Shown piece by piece: positions 1-8,293 of a DNA stretch of 44,958 nt. This DNA comes from DATHWB01 sp040902855 (GTDB lineage: Bacteria; Actinomycetota; Acidimicrobiia; Spongiisociales; ZC4RG35), in assembly GCA_040902855.1 (NCBI GenBank), contig JBBDWN010000025.1, positions 1 to 44,958 of the forward strand, given 5' to 3'. Each line of letters opens with the position of its first letter. Position 1 is the stretch's first letter. Both the position numbers and the translations under genes were made by a program. A model generated the notes under the pieces. The model saw only the letters and a list, made by a program, of their open reading frames with translations. It did no database searches and was not told where the DNA came from.

Positions 1-80
1 GCCCCCCTCGGCCTCGCAAAGCCTCGGCCACTCCCCCCAGCACTCCCTCGCAAAGCCTCGGTCGCGGGGGGAGAGAGTGC
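1..80. repeat. Intergenic repeat/hairpin region downstream of citrate synthase
   Basis: No gene is seen here. The 16-nt unit CCTCGCAAAGCCTCGG occurs twice as a perfect direct repeat (12-27 and 46-61). An 8-bp inverted repeat, CTCCCCCC at 31-38 and GGGGGGAG at 66-73, encloses the second copy. GCACTC-type arms (41-46 region and 74-80) could also pair. There is no T-run, so a classical intrinsic terminator is not supported. It may be the 3' end structure of the gltA transcript or part of a dispersed intergenic repeat cut by the window edge. Confidence 0.45.
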
Positions 81-1382
81 CTACCGGGCGTCGACGGGGG
101 TGTAGTCGCGAGCGGCGGGGCCGACGTAGACCTGGCGGGGGCGGAAGATACGGCCTTTGGGGTCGACGTTCATTTCTCGCCACTGGGCGATCCATCCGGG
201 GAGGCGACCCAACGCGAACAGGACCGTGAACATCTCTGTCGGAAATCCCATCGCCCGATAGATGATCCCCGAATAGAAGTCCACGTTCGGATAGAGCTTC
301 CGCTCGACGAAATAATCGTCCTCCAGTGCCACCTGCTCCAGGTGCATCGCCACCTCGAGCATCGGGTCGGTCACGTGCAACTGGTCGAGCACATCGGCCG
401 CGGCCTGCTTAATGATGCGGGCGCGCGGATCGAAGTTCTTGTACACCCGATGTCCGAACCCCATCAGCCGGAACGGATCGTTCTTGTCCTTTGCCCGTTC
501 CACGAACGAGTCGACCGTCTCGCCTGATTCGGTGATCCGCTGGAGCATCTCCAGCACTGCCTGGTTGGCGCCGCCATGCAGCGGTCCGCTGAGTGCGTGG
601 ATACCTGAAGCGACGGACGAGAAGATGTTTGCCTGACCGGATCCGACGAGGCGGACTGCCGACGACGAGCAGTTCTGGCCGTGGTCGGCGTGGAGGATGA
701 GAAGCACTTCGAGCGCTTTGACGACCACCGGATCGATCTCGTACTCCTCGGGTGGCACTGCGAACATCATGTGGAGAAAGTTCGCCGAGTAGTCGAGGTC
801 GTTGCGCGGATACATTGCCGGCTGGTGAGCGCTGTACTTGTAGGCCAAGGCGATCATCGTCGGAACTTTGGCGATCAGCCGTCGGGCGGAGATGTCGACG
901 GATTCCTCGTTCTTCGGGTCGAGTGCGTCCGGGTAGTAGGTCGCCATCGCCGAGACACCGGATGCGAGGATTTGCATGGGGTGGGCGGCATGCGGAAACG
1001 CCTCCAGGAGGTACTTCATATCTTCCCGCAGCAGCGTGTGACGTCGAATCGAGTCCTCGTAGTCGGCCAGTTCTGTGGCGGTCGGAAGCTCGCCGTAATT
1101 GAGCAGGTAGGCGACCTCGAGGAAAGACGACTTTTCGGCGAGTTGTTCGATGGGATAGCCCCGGTACGTCAGGATCCCTTCTTCGCCATTGATGAAAGTG
1201 ACCGAACTCGGGCTCTCGGCCGTGTTGCCGAACCCGCGATCCAGCGTCACCAGACCGAGCTCCGGGCGCAGCGCCGAGATGTCGAATCCGCTGTTTCCTT
1301 CGGTTGCCTCGGTGACCGGAGAGGTGATCTCCTTGTCGCCGTGACGGATTGTCACCTCGGGCATTTCGTTCCCTTCGTTCAA
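81..1382 (-). CDS. gltA: Citrate synthase
   Basis: Condenses oxaloacetate and acetyl-CoA to citrate, the entry step of the TCA cycle, in the cytoplasm. At 433 aa it has the length of the type II (NADH-sensitive class) and actinobacterial enzymes. All three catalytic residues are visible: His269 in GPLHGGAN, His311 in GFGHRVYKN and Asp368 in YPNVDFYSG. The TTG start at 1382 overlaps the stop of the upstream EF-G-like gene (TTGA) and has AGGAG 8 nt before it. An in-frame ATG at 1364 with GAAGGG upstream is a reasonable alternative start that would shorten the protein by 6 residues. The overlap implies co-transcription and translational coupling with the GTPase gene. Function is certain from the motifs; the exact start is not. 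Confidence 0.96.
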   Translation of the reverse strand: MNEGNEMPEVTIRHGDKEITSPVTEATEGNSGFDISALRPELGLVTLDRGFGNTAESPSSVTFINGEEGILTYRGYPIEQLAEKSSFLEVAYLLNYGELPTATELADYEDSIRRHTLLREDMKYLLEAFPHAAHPMQILASGVSAMATYYPDALDPKNEESVDISARRLIAKVPTMIALAYKYSAHQPAMYPRNDLDYSANFLHMMFAVPPEEYEIDPVVVKALEVLLILHADHGQNCSSSAVRLVGSGQANIFSSVASGIHALSGPLHGGANQAVLEMLQRITESGETVDSFVERAKDKNDPFRLMGFGHRVYKNFDPRARIIKQAAADVLDQLHVTDPMLEVAMHLEQVALEDDYFVERKLYPNVDFYSGIIYRAMGFPTEMFTVLFALGRLPGWIAQWREMNVDPKGRIFRPRQVYVGPAARDYTPVDAR

Positions 1383-3427
1383 CTGGCGGACTCCTGGGCG
1401 GCTGCGATGATCCTCTGGGCCTCCTGGTGGGGAACTTCCTCGTAATGGTCGATTTCCACTTCGAAGCTTCCCCGACCGCTCGTCATCGAACGGAGGTCGA
1501 TCGCATACCGCTGCACCTCGGCCAAGGGGACCTCTGCAGTGATGACCCTGAGCGAGCCATCGGTGTCCATTCCCAGAACCCGGCCCCGCTTGGCGTTGAT
1601 GTCGCCCATGATATCCCCGGTGTGATCCTCCGGAACCCGCACCGTCAGGCGGGCCACCGGCTCGAGCAGAACGGGGCGCATCTCGGCTGCTGCGGCCCTC
1701 ACCGCCTGGATGCCTGCCATGCGAAACGACATCTCGTCGGAGTCGACCGCGTGGTACTTGCCGTCGTATGCCTCCGCGCTGATGTCGACGACCGGATAGC
1801 CGGCGAGGATCCCGCGTTCGAGTGCCTCCTGGATGCCTTTGTCGACGGCGGGGATGAACTGCCGAGGGATGCTGCCGCCTTTGATGGCGTCGACGTACTC
1901 GTACCCGGTCCCCCGTGGTCTCGGTGAGAACCTGACGAAGGCAACCGCGTACTGTCCGCGTCCACCCGACTGCTTCTTGTGTTTCCCTTCGGCCGCCGCC
2001 GTGGCGGTGATGCTCTCGCGATACGGGATGGTCGGGGCATGCGTGTCGACTGCGACGCCGTACTTGCGGAGGATGCGTTGGAGCGTGACGTCGAGGTGCA
2101 TGTCGCCCAGGCCGGAGAGGATCGTCTCGTGCGTTTCCGAGCGTCGCTCCACGGCGATAGTGGGGTCTTCCTCCAGCGCCTTTGCGAGCGCGATCGACAG
2201 CTTCTCGTCGTCCTGGTTGGAGCGAGGTTCGATCGCCAGTTCCATCACGGGTCGTGGATACGGGACCGTCGCCAGTCGGACGTCTGAGCCGGGGCTGCGC
2301 AAGGTGTCACCGGTGGTGATGCCGTCGATCTTGGCGACAGCGCCGATGCCTCCGGCGAGGATCTCTTCGGCGTCGGTGTGATCCTTTCCTTGCAGGCGGA
2401 AGAGGTTGTGCATTCGGACGGTTTCGCCTCCTGCCACCTCGAGATGCTGGTCGTGAGAGACCGAGCCGCGGTACACCCGGAACATCGAGATCTTGCCGAG
2501 GAAGGGGTCGGAGACCGTCTTGAAGACGAAGGCTGCCGTCGGACCGTCGACGGTGGGGCTCAGATCGCCCGAGTCCAGTGGCGGGATAAGCCGTTCGAGC
2601 GGATTGGGGGCGAAGTCGACCAGGAACTCGCCGAACAGGTCGATTCCGACGAGCTTGGTCGCCGATGAGACCAGCACGGGGAAGATCTCGGCGTCGAGCA
2701 TCCCCTGGTGAATGGTCTTGACGACGACGTCCCTTTCCGGTTCGACGCCCTCGAAGTACGCCTCCATGAGCGCCTCGTCGGACTCGACCACCGACTCGAT
2801 GAGAGCCGTGTGGGTGGAGGCGATGAGTTCGGCGACTTCCGGAGGCGTGTCGATGAGCGTTCCGGTCTTGGCGCCACCGTCGTACCCGTAGCAGCGTCCC
2901 GAGACGACGCGGGCAACACCCGTGAGGGAAGCCTCTGACCCGATGGGAACCTGAACGGGGGCGACCCGCTTGCCGAACGCGTCGCGGAGTTGGTCGAGGG
3001 TGCGTTCGAAACTCGCACGTTCCCTGTCGAGCTTGGTCACCATGATCGCTCGCGGGATGCCCTCCTCTGCTGCGGCCCGCCACATGAGCTCGGTCCCGAC
3101 CTCGACCCCGTCGACCGCCGAGACGACGAAGAGGGCGAGGTCGGCGGCCCTGAGTGCGGCGCGCGCATCGCCTGCGAAGTCGGCATACCCGGGGGTGTCG
3201 ATGAGATTGATGCGGTGACCGTGCCACTCCACGATCGCTGTGGAGAGCTCGAGTGAGATCTTGCGTTCCTGCTCTTCGGGGGTGTGATCGAGGATCGAGG
3301 TGCCGGCGTCGACGGAGCCGAGACGCGTCGTCACGCCGCCGACGTAGAGCAGTGCTTCGGCAAGGGAGGTCTTGCCGCTTCCACCGTGACCGACGAGAGC
3401 GACGTTGCGGATCTTCTCCGGGATCAC
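1379..3427 (-). CDS. Elongation factor G-like GTPase (EF-G2/FusA2 type)
   Basis: A 682-aa translational GTPase of the EF-G family. Visible elements are the P-loop GHGGSGKTS (13-21), DTPG (77-80) and TKLD (131-134), which replaces the canonical NKxD guanine-specificity motif. EF-G domains II, III, IV (around the GRGQYAVA stretch) and V follow. The switch I region (EEQERKIS) differs from canonical EF-G (EQERGITI). These features fit the EF-G-like paralogue group (mycobacterial FusA2 type) rather than the main translocase, which normally sits in the str operon with rpsL/rpsG and tuf; none of those are here. The GTG start at 3427 has a perfect AAGGAGG upstream. It is the first gene of a two-gene operon with gltA. 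Its physiological role is not known; ribosome-associated GTPase activity is inferred. Confidence 0.9.
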   Translation of the reverse strand: MIPEKIRNVALVGHGGSGKTSLAEALLYVGGVTTRLGSVDAGTSILDHTPEEQERKISLELSTAIVEWHGHRINLIDTPGYADFAGDARAALRAADLALFVVSAVDGVEVGTELMWRAAAEEGIPRAIMVTKLDRERASFERTLDQLRDAFGKRVAPVQVPIGSEASLTGVARVVSGRCYGYDGGAKTGTLIDTPPEVAELIASTHTALIESVVESDEALMEAYFEGVEPERDVVVKTIHQGMLDAEIFPVLVSSATKLVGIDLFGEFLVDFAPNPLERLIPPLDSGDLSPTVDGPTAAFVFKTVSDPFLGKISMFRVYRGSVSHDQHLEVAGGETVRMHNLFRLQGKDHTDAEEILAGGIGAVAKIDGITTGDTLRSPGSDVRLATVPYPRPVMELAIEPRSNQDDEKLSIALAKALEEDPTIAVERRSETHETILSGLGDMHLDVTLQRILRKYGVAVDTHAPTIPYRESITATAAAEGKHKKQSGGRGQYAVAFVRFSPRPRGTGYEYVDAIKGGSIPRQFIPAVDKGIQEALERGILAGYPVVDISAEAYDGKYHAVDSDEMSFRMAGIQAVRAAAAEMRPVLLEPVARLTVRVPEDHTGDIMGDINAKRGRVLGMDTDGSLRVITAEVPLAEVQRYAIDLRSMTSGRGSFEVEIDHYEEVPHQEAQRIIAAAQESAS

Positions 3428-3458
3428 TGGGTACCTCCTTCGATGAATCGGAACATCG

Positions 3459-3464
3459 ACCCTA
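3459..3464 (-). promoter_or_regulatory. Candidate -10 box for the EF-G-like/gltA operon
   Basis: Read on the minus strand this is TAGGGT, about 32 nt before the GTG start at 3427, leaving a short leader that includes the strong AAGGAGG ribosome-binding site. No convincing -35 element is seen. The 3428-3541 gap is divergent, so this box would fire away from the pgsA-type gene. Confidence 0.3.
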
Positions 3465-3528
3465 GACCTTGCATGAGGTACCTGAGCCTGGGAACCGGCA
3501 CATCTGGGAGGCGATCACGGCGTCGTGG

Positions 3529-3534
3529 TAGCTT
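3529..3534 (+). promoter_or_regulatory. Candidate -10 box for a leaderless phospholipid-operon transcript
   Basis: TAGCTT lies 7 nt before the ATG at 3542, and no Shine-Dalgarno sequence is present. Transcription would start at or next to the start codon. A -35 element is not evident. Confidence 0.35.
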
Positions 3535-3541
3535 CCCCGTC

Positions 3542-4114
3542 ATGATCGACATGCGGGTTCGACCCAAGGTCCAGGGAATTCTCGAACCCATCGGACGATT
3601 CCTCGGTCGGCTGGGCGTGACCCCGACCTTCATGACGCTTTTCGGTCTGTTCGTCGCGATCGGCGGTGCAGTCCTGATCGGCACGGGCCAGATCATCGCC
3701 GGGGCGCTCGTCGCGCTCGCCGGAGCGGCGCTCGACGGTCTCGACGGCTCGGTCGCCCGCGCCGCAGGCAAAGTCACAGAACGCGGCGGGTTTCTCGATG
3801 CGACGGTGGACCGGCTGGGCGAAATTGCGGTCTTGACCGGTCTCGCCGTGAGTCAAAGGGGGGAGGTCAGGATTCTCCTGCTCACTCTGCTCGCTCTCGG
3901 AGGGTCGATGTTGGTTCCGTACATGCGAGCGAAAGCCGAGGCACTGGGTATCGACGGCCGGGGTGGGTTGATGGGCAGAGCCGAGCGGGTCCTGCTGCTG
4001 ACGATCGGGATGCTCACCGGGTGGATCGAACCGATGCTGTGGGTTTTCGTCGCTGCCTCGTGGTTCACCGCAGGTCAGAGATTCTGGACGACCTACGACC
4101 TGATCGAGAACTGA
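3542..4114 (+). CDS. pgsA: CDP-alcohol phosphatidyltransferase, probable phosphatidylinositol phosphate synthase
   Basis: A 190-aa integral membrane enzyme with the complete family signature DGxxARx8Gx3Dx3D, starting DGSVARAAGK and ending GFLDATVD. This Asp-rich site binds Mg2+ and CDP-diacylglycerol. Several hydrophobic segments surround it. In mycobacteria the equivalent gene (PgsA1) precedes patA and pimA and makes phosphatidylinositol phosphate from CDP-DAG and inositol-1-phosphate. The same order here supports that assignment, although substrate cannot be read from the motif alone. The ATG at 3542 is chosen because the frame upstream runs through the divergent promoter region; ATG 3551 is an alternative. 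The next gene starts 2 nt after its stop. Confidence 0.88.
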   Translation: MIDMRVRPKVQGILEPIGRFLGRLGVTPTFMTLFGLFVAIGGAVLIGTGQIIAGALVALAGAALDGLDGSVARAAGKVTERGGFLDATVDRLGEIAVLTGLAVSQRGEVRILLLTLLALGGSMLVPYMRAKAEALGIDGRGGLMGRAERVLLLTIGMLTGWIEPMLWVFVAASWFTAGQRFWTTYDLIEN

Positions 4115-4116
4115 CC

Positions 4117-4992
4117 GTGTTGGCCTACCTGGCCATGCGCGTGGGCACCGGGATCGTCGGTCTCCTCCCGTTTCGGACCGCAATCGCCCTGGGACAGATT
4201 GCAGGGAGACTATTCGGACGCTTCGGGACGGGCCGGCGGACGATGGTGGAGCGTCATGCGCGCCGGCTGGGGATTCGCACAGAGGACATCCCATCGCATG
4301 TGTCCGCCGTGTTCGCCGCCTACGGCCGCTACTGGGCCGAAGCGTTGTGGATACGGCCGAAGCGTCGCACGTTCGTCGACGCCCGAACGACCGGCGAGGG
4401 CCTCGACTATCTCCAAGCGGCCCACGACGACGGGCGGGGCGCCATCGCCGCGCTTCCGCACATGGGGAATTGGGAGTATGCGGCCACCGTCGGTACGAGA
4501 CTCGGACTCACGGTTGTCGCCGTCGCCGAGAACCTCCGCAACCACCGGATCAGGGACTGGTTCCTGGGCCTGCGATCCTCGATGGACATCGGGATCGTGC
4601 TCGCCACCGGCGGCTCCCAGGTGATTCGCGAGTTGGAGACGGTGATCGGAGCAAACGGAGTGGTGGCGCTCCTATGTGATCGGGACCTGAAAGGGAAGGG
4701 CGTCGAGGTCGAATTCCTCGGCGAACGGACGACGATGCCCGCTGGGCCGGCCTCGCTGGCTCTCCGCACAGGCGCACCGATCCTCCCCGTTGCGACGTAT
4801 TTCACCGAGAACGGACACCACGTGGTGGTTCGCCCGCCGATCGAGATTCCTGCAGGCACGGACAGGACCGAGCGAATCCGGGCGACCACCCAGATCCTCG
4901 CCAAGGAACTGGAGTCGCTGATTCTGGCTGCGCCGGAACAGTGGCATCTGGTGCAACCGAACTGGCCGAGCGATTTCGAGGCGATCGGTTGA
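4117..4992 (+). CDS. patA: Lysophospholipid/lipid A-type acyltransferase, probable PIM acyltransferase
   Basis: A 291-aa member of the HtrB/LpxL acyltransferase superfamily. The catalytic HX4E motif is seen as HMGNWE, preceded by a hydrophobic N-terminal anchor (LAYLAMRVGTGIVGLLPF). In mycobacteria the homologous gene between pgsA1 and pimA is PatA, which transfers an acyl chain to the mannose of phosphatidylinositol mannoside at the inner face of the membrane. Position between the PIP-synthase-like and PimA-like genes is the main support for that role. The GTG at 4117 is two nucleotides after the previous stop; TTG 4120 and ATG 4135 are alternatives, and no strong Shine-Dalgarno sequence decides. 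The 3' end overlaps the next start as TTGA. Confidence 0.85.
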   Translation: MLAYLAMRVGTGIVGLLPFRTAIALGQIAGRLFGRFGTGRRTMVERHARRLGIRTEDIPSHVSAVFAAYGRYWAEALWIRPKRRTFVDARTTGEGLDYLQAAHDDGRGAIAALPHMGNWEYAATVGTRLGLTVVAVAENLRNHRIRDWFLGLRSSMDIGIVLATGGSQVIRELETVIGANGVVALLCDRDLKGKGVEVEFLGERTTMPAGPASLALRTGAPILPVATYFTENGHHVVVRPPIEIPAGTDRTERIRATTQILAKELESLILAAPEQWHLVQPNWPSDFEAIG

Positions 4993-6014
4993 GGGTCGCA
5001 GTCGTGTGTCCGTACGACCTGGGCCTGGCGGGTGGCGTCCAGCAACTGACGATCGAACTCGTCGACCGGCTGGGACGGTCCGGTCACGACGCCTGGTTGG
5101 TCGGTCCGGGACATCTCGCGGGTGCCCGTTCGGTGGGATCGACGGTGAGGATCCGCGCGAACGCGTCGTCTGTCCCCGTCGCTCTGGGTCCGAAGGTCGG
5201 AAAGCGGGTTCGAACAGCGCTGACCGGGGCGGACGTCGTTCACATTCACGAACCTCTGATCCCGCACGTCTCCTGGGCGGCCCTCCGGACCTCCATCCCC
5301 AAGGTGCTCACCTTCCACGCCGACGCTCCCGGCTGGGCGAGGGCGCTCTATCGAACCCTGGACCGACCGATCGGCCATGTCATGCGGTCATCGGTCGTCA
5401 CGGCCGTCTCGCCGGTTGCCGCGGCCTCGGTTCCGCCGCGTTGGGGGCCTGTCGACGTCATCCCCAATGCGCTGGACGTGGCCGCCTATGCCCAGGATCG
5501 GGAGCGGACGGAGTCGCGTGTCACCTTTCTCGGGCGCGACGATCCGCGCAAGGGTCTTGATGTCCTCTTGGGAGCGTGGCCCGCCGTGCGGGCGGCGGAT
5601 CCTCGCGCCGAGTTGGTCGTGATCGGCGGAGTTCGGCCCGAGGCACCGGAAGGCGTGCGATTCGTCGGTCGGGTCGATGAGTCCACCAAACGTGACCTTC
5701 TCGCGTCCACGACAGTCCATGTGGCACCCAATACCCGTGGCGAGAGCTTCGGGATCGTGGTCGTCGAGGCGATGGCAGCGGGTGCAGCCGTGATCGCGTC
5801 GGACATTCCCGCCTTCGTCGACGTGATGGGCGGAACCGGGGTTCACGTACCGGCGGGTGACTCGCCGGCGCTCGCTGCGGCGATAGTCGACTTGCTCGGC
5901 GATCGCGCCCGCGTGGCGGCTGTCGGCGAGGCGGGAAGGCGGCGCGCCCAGGAGTTCGACTGGTCGAAGGTCACGGAAAGGTACGTGAGCGCGTACGCGC
6001 GAGCCGTCGGATGA
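4989..6014 (+). CDS. pimA: GT4-family glycosyltransferase, probable phosphatidylinositol mannosyltransferase PimA
   Basis: A 341-aa GT-B fold glycosyltransferase. It begins MRVAVVCPYDLGLAGGVQ, very like PimA N-termini, whose GGVQ loop lies at the nucleotide-sugar site. The C-terminal half carries the GT4 ExxFGxxxxE signature (GESFGIVVVEAM). PimA transfers mannose from GDP-mannose to phosphatidylinositol at the cytoplasmic membrane face. The TTG start at 4989 overlaps the acyltransferase stop and gives the expected N-terminus; longer in-frame starts reach back into the upstream gene. Together with the two preceding genes it forms the PIM initiation unit. GDP-mannose specificity is inferred from context. 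Confidence 0.87.
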   Translation: MRVAVVCPYDLGLAGGVQQLTIELVDRLGRSGHDAWLVGPGHLAGARSVGSTVRIRANASSVPVALGPKVGKRVRTALTGADVVHIHEPLIPHVSWAALRTSIPKVLTFHADAPGWARALYRTLDRPIGHVMRSSVVTAVSPVAAASVPPRWGPVDVIPNALDVAAYAQDRERTESRVTFLGRDDPRKGLDVLLGAWPAVRAADPRAELVVIGGVRPEAPEGVRFVGRVDESTKRDLLASTTVHVAPNTRGESFGIVVVEAMAAGAAVIASDIPAFVDVMGGTGVHVPAGDSPALAAAIVDLLGDRARVAAVGEAGRRRAQEFDWSKVTERYVSAYARAVG

Positions 6015-6032
6015 ACTGGGCGGCGCCAGCGG

Positions 6033-6038
6033 TACCAT
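6033..6038 (+). promoter_or_regulatory. Candidate -10 box for pdxST
   Basis: TACCAT in the 48-nt gap after pimA, followed by a well-spaced AAGGAG (6052-6057) before the GTG at 6063. This would allow a separate transcript for the PLP synthase genes with a short, leadered mRNA. Confidence 0.3.
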
Positions 6039-6062
6039 TCGGATCCACCCAAAGGAGCAGTT

Positions 6063-6944
6063 GTGGAACGAGGGACTGATCTGGTCAAGCGTGGGCTGGC
6101 CGACATGCTCAAAGGCGGGGTGATCATGGACGTGGTCACCCCGGCACAAGCGCGGGTCGCCGAAGAGGCGGGCGCCGTCGCGGTCATGGCTCTGGAGCGC
6201 GTGCCTTCGGACATCCGCCGGGATGGCGGAGTCGCCCGGATGTCCGACCCTTCCATGATCCAGGGAATCCAAGAAGCGGTGTCCATCCCGGTGATGGCCA
6301 AGGCACGGATCGGCCACTTCTACGAGGCGCGTGTGCTGGAAGCTCTCGACGTCGACTACATCGACGAGTCAGAGGTGCTCACGCCGGCGGACGAATCCCA
6401 TCACATCGACAAGTGGGCTTTCACGACGCCGTTCGTGTGCGGTGCCAAGGATCTCGGGGAGGCGTTGCGGCGCATCGGCGAGGGTGCGGCGATGATCCGT
6501 ACGAAGGGTGAGGCCGGAACAGGCAACGTCGTAGAGGCGGTCAGGCACATGCGCGAGATCACCTCCGGCATCCGGTGGCTCACCACGCTCGGCGACGAGC
6601 AGATCATGACCGCTGCCCGAGACCTGCGGGCACCCTACGCCCTCGTCAAGGAGGTGGCAGAGACGGGCAGGCTCCCTGTCGTCAACTTCGCCGCCGGGGG
6701 AATCGCCACGCCCGCAGACGCCGCGCTGATGATGGCGCTCGGAGTCGATGGGGTGTTCGTCGGGTCCGGGATCTTCAAGAGTTCCAACCCCGAGCTCTTC
6801 GCCCGGGCGATCGTCGATGCCACGACCAACTGGGAGAGCCCCGAGATCGTCGCCAAGGTATCGGCCGGGCTCGGCGCCGCCATGCCCGGCATCGAGATGA
6901 GCGCGCTCGCCGAATCGGAGCAGCTCGCACGCAGAGGTTGGTGA
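6063..6944 (+). CDS. pdxS: Pyridoxal 5'-phosphate synthase lyase subunit PdxS
   Basis: A (beta/alpha)8 barrel enzyme of 293 aa. It makes PLP from ribose 5-phosphate, glyceraldehyde 3-phosphate and ammonia in the deoxyxylulose-5-phosphate-independent pathway. Asp23 (IMDVV) and the two catalytic lysines, Lys80 (MAKARIGH) and Lys148 (RTKGEAGTG), are present. The ammonia comes from PdxT, encoded 4 nt downstream. The GTG start has AAGGAG five nucleotides upstream. Gene order pdxS-pdxT-yebC after the PIM genes is the usual actinobacterial one. Confidence 0.97.
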   Translation: MERGTDLVKRGLADMLKGGVIMDVVTPAQARVAEEAGAVAVMALERVPSDIRRDGGVARMSDPSMIQGIQEAVSIPVMAKARIGHFYEARVLEALDVDYIDESEVLTPADESHHIDKWAFTTPFVCGAKDLGEALRRIGEGAAMIRTKGEAGTGNVVEAVRHMREITSGIRWLTTLGDEQIMTAARDLRAPYALVKEVAETGRLPVVNFAAGGIATPADAALMMALGVDGVFVGSGIFKSSNPELFARAIVDATTNWESPEIVAKVSAGLGAAMPGIEMSALAESEQLARRGW

Positions 6945-6948
6945 GTCG

Positions 6949-7512
6949 ATGCCGGTCGTGGGCGTCCTCGCATTGCAGGGCGACTTTCGAGAGCATCTGA
7001 GCGTCCTCGCCGGACTTGGTGTGCAAGCTCGTCCGGTTCGTCTGCCCGAACACCTCGCCGGTGTGGACGCACTCGTGATGCCCGGCGGGGAGTCGACGAC
7101 AATCGGCAAGCTCGCCGTGCGCTGGGGACTGTTCGAGCCGCTCAGGGATCTCATCGGAGGAGGTCTTCCCACCTTGGGCACCTGTGCGGGGCTGATATTC
7201 GCTTCGTCCGGCGTCACGGAAGGGGACCAGCACCTGCTCGGAGTTCTCGACGTCGTCGTCCAGCGCAATGCGTTCGGGCGGCAGAACGAGTCGTTCGAGG
7301 CGGACGTCGACGTCGAAGGGCTCGACCGCCCCTTTCACGCCGTATTCATCCGCGCCCCGTGGGTGGCGAAGGTCGGGGGTGCGGTGGACGTGTTGGCGAC
7401 CATCGACGACCATCCGGTCATGGTGCGCCAGGGGTCGATCCTCGGTGCGTCGTTCCATCCCGAACTCACCGACGACACTCGCATCCACGAGATGCTTCTC
7501 GACCTGATCTGA
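6949..7512 (+). CDS. pdxT: Pyridoxal 5'-phosphate synthase glutaminase subunit PdxT
   Basis: A class I glutamine amidotransferase of 187 aa that hydrolyses glutamine and channels ammonia to the PdxS barrel. The triad is complete: Cys79 (GTCAGLI), His170 and Glu172 (FHPEL). The oxyanion/PGGEST loop at 45-50 is also typical. It starts 4 nt after pdxS, so coupled expression of the two subunits is expected. Confidence 0.97.
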   Translation: MPVVGVLALQGDFREHLSVLAGLGVQARPVRLPEHLAGVDALVMPGGESTTIGKLAVRWGLFEPLRDLIGGGLPTLGTCAGLIFASSGVTEGDQHLLGVLDVVVQRNAFGRQNESFEADVDVEGLDRPFHAVFIRAPWVAKVGGAVDVLATIDDHPVMVRQGSILGASFHPELTDDTRIHEMLLDLI

Positions 7513-7524
7513 ACGAGGAACACA

Positions 7525-8268
7525 ATGGCCGGACATTCCAAATGGGCGAACATCAAACATCGAAAGGGTCGCCAGGATGCGGCGCGGGGCAAGCTCTTCG
7601 CGAAACTCGCCAGGGCCATCGAACAGGCTGCTCGCGAGGGTGGTGGCGACCCGACGATGAACATCTCGCTCGCCAACGCCATCGCCAAGGCGAAGGCGGC
7701 CTCGATGCCGAACGACAACATCGACCGGGCGGTCAAGCGGGGCTCGGGCGAAGGCGGAGACGCCGTGGCATACGAGGAGACGTGGTACGAAGGGTATGGG
7801 CCTGGTGGTGTGGCGGTGTACATCCACGTTCTCACAGACAACCGCAACCGCGCCGCCTCCGACGTGCGGGCGACGATGACCCGCAACAACGGCAATCTGG
7901 GCGAACCGGGATCGGTTGGCTATCTGTTCAGCCAGCGCGGGTTGATCGTGGCTCGGGGTGACGAGGACACCGTCATGCTGACCGCCCTCGAATCGGGTGC
8001 AGACGATGTTCGCGAGTCGGGCGATTCGTTCGAGATCGAATCGGCGCCCAACGCGCTTCAGGCATTGCGCGAGGCGCTCGAATCCGCCGGGGTGGAGGTC
8101 GAGTCTGCAGATGTGACGCAAGTGCCGTCGACGACCATCGCCGTCGACGCCGAAGGGGCAGGCAAGATCTTTCGACTGATCGACGCCCTCGAAGATCTCG
8201 ACGACGTCCAGGAGGTCTTCGCCAACTTCGACGTGTCTGACGAGATCATGGAGCAACTCGCCGGCTGA
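7525..8268 (+). CDS. yebC: YebC/PmpR family protein (TACO1 type)
   Basis: A 247-aa protein with the family's diagnostic N-terminus MAGHSKWANIKHRK and the three-domain length. Members have been described as DNA-binding regulators and, more recently, as translation factors that relieve ribosome stalling on proline stretches. It sits 12 nt after pdxT, and in actinobacteria it commonly precedes ruvC. An efp gene is also present at 39893, so two proline-stalling factors could coexist. Which role applies here cannot be read from sequence. Confidence 0.95.
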   Translation: MAGHSKWANIKHRKGRQDAARGKLFAKLARAIEQAAREGGGDPTMNISLANAIAKAKAASMPNDNIDRAVKRGSGEGGDAVAYEETWYEGYGPGGVAVYIHVLTDNRNRAASDVRATMTRNNGNLGEPGSVGYLFSQRGLIVARGDEDTVMLTALESGADDVRESGDSFEIESAPNALQALREALESAGVEVESADVTQVPSTTIAVDAEGAGKIFRLIDALEDLDDVQEVFANFDVSDEIMEQLAG

Positions 8269-8293
8269 GCCCCCCGGTCGGAGACGGCTCGTC

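Noticed and set aside
1..80. Intrinsic terminator or CRISPR-like repeat downstream of gltA
   Set aside because: Only two repeat copies are present, spacer size is not CRISPR-like, and no T-run follows the possible hairpin; kept as an unexplained repeat instead.
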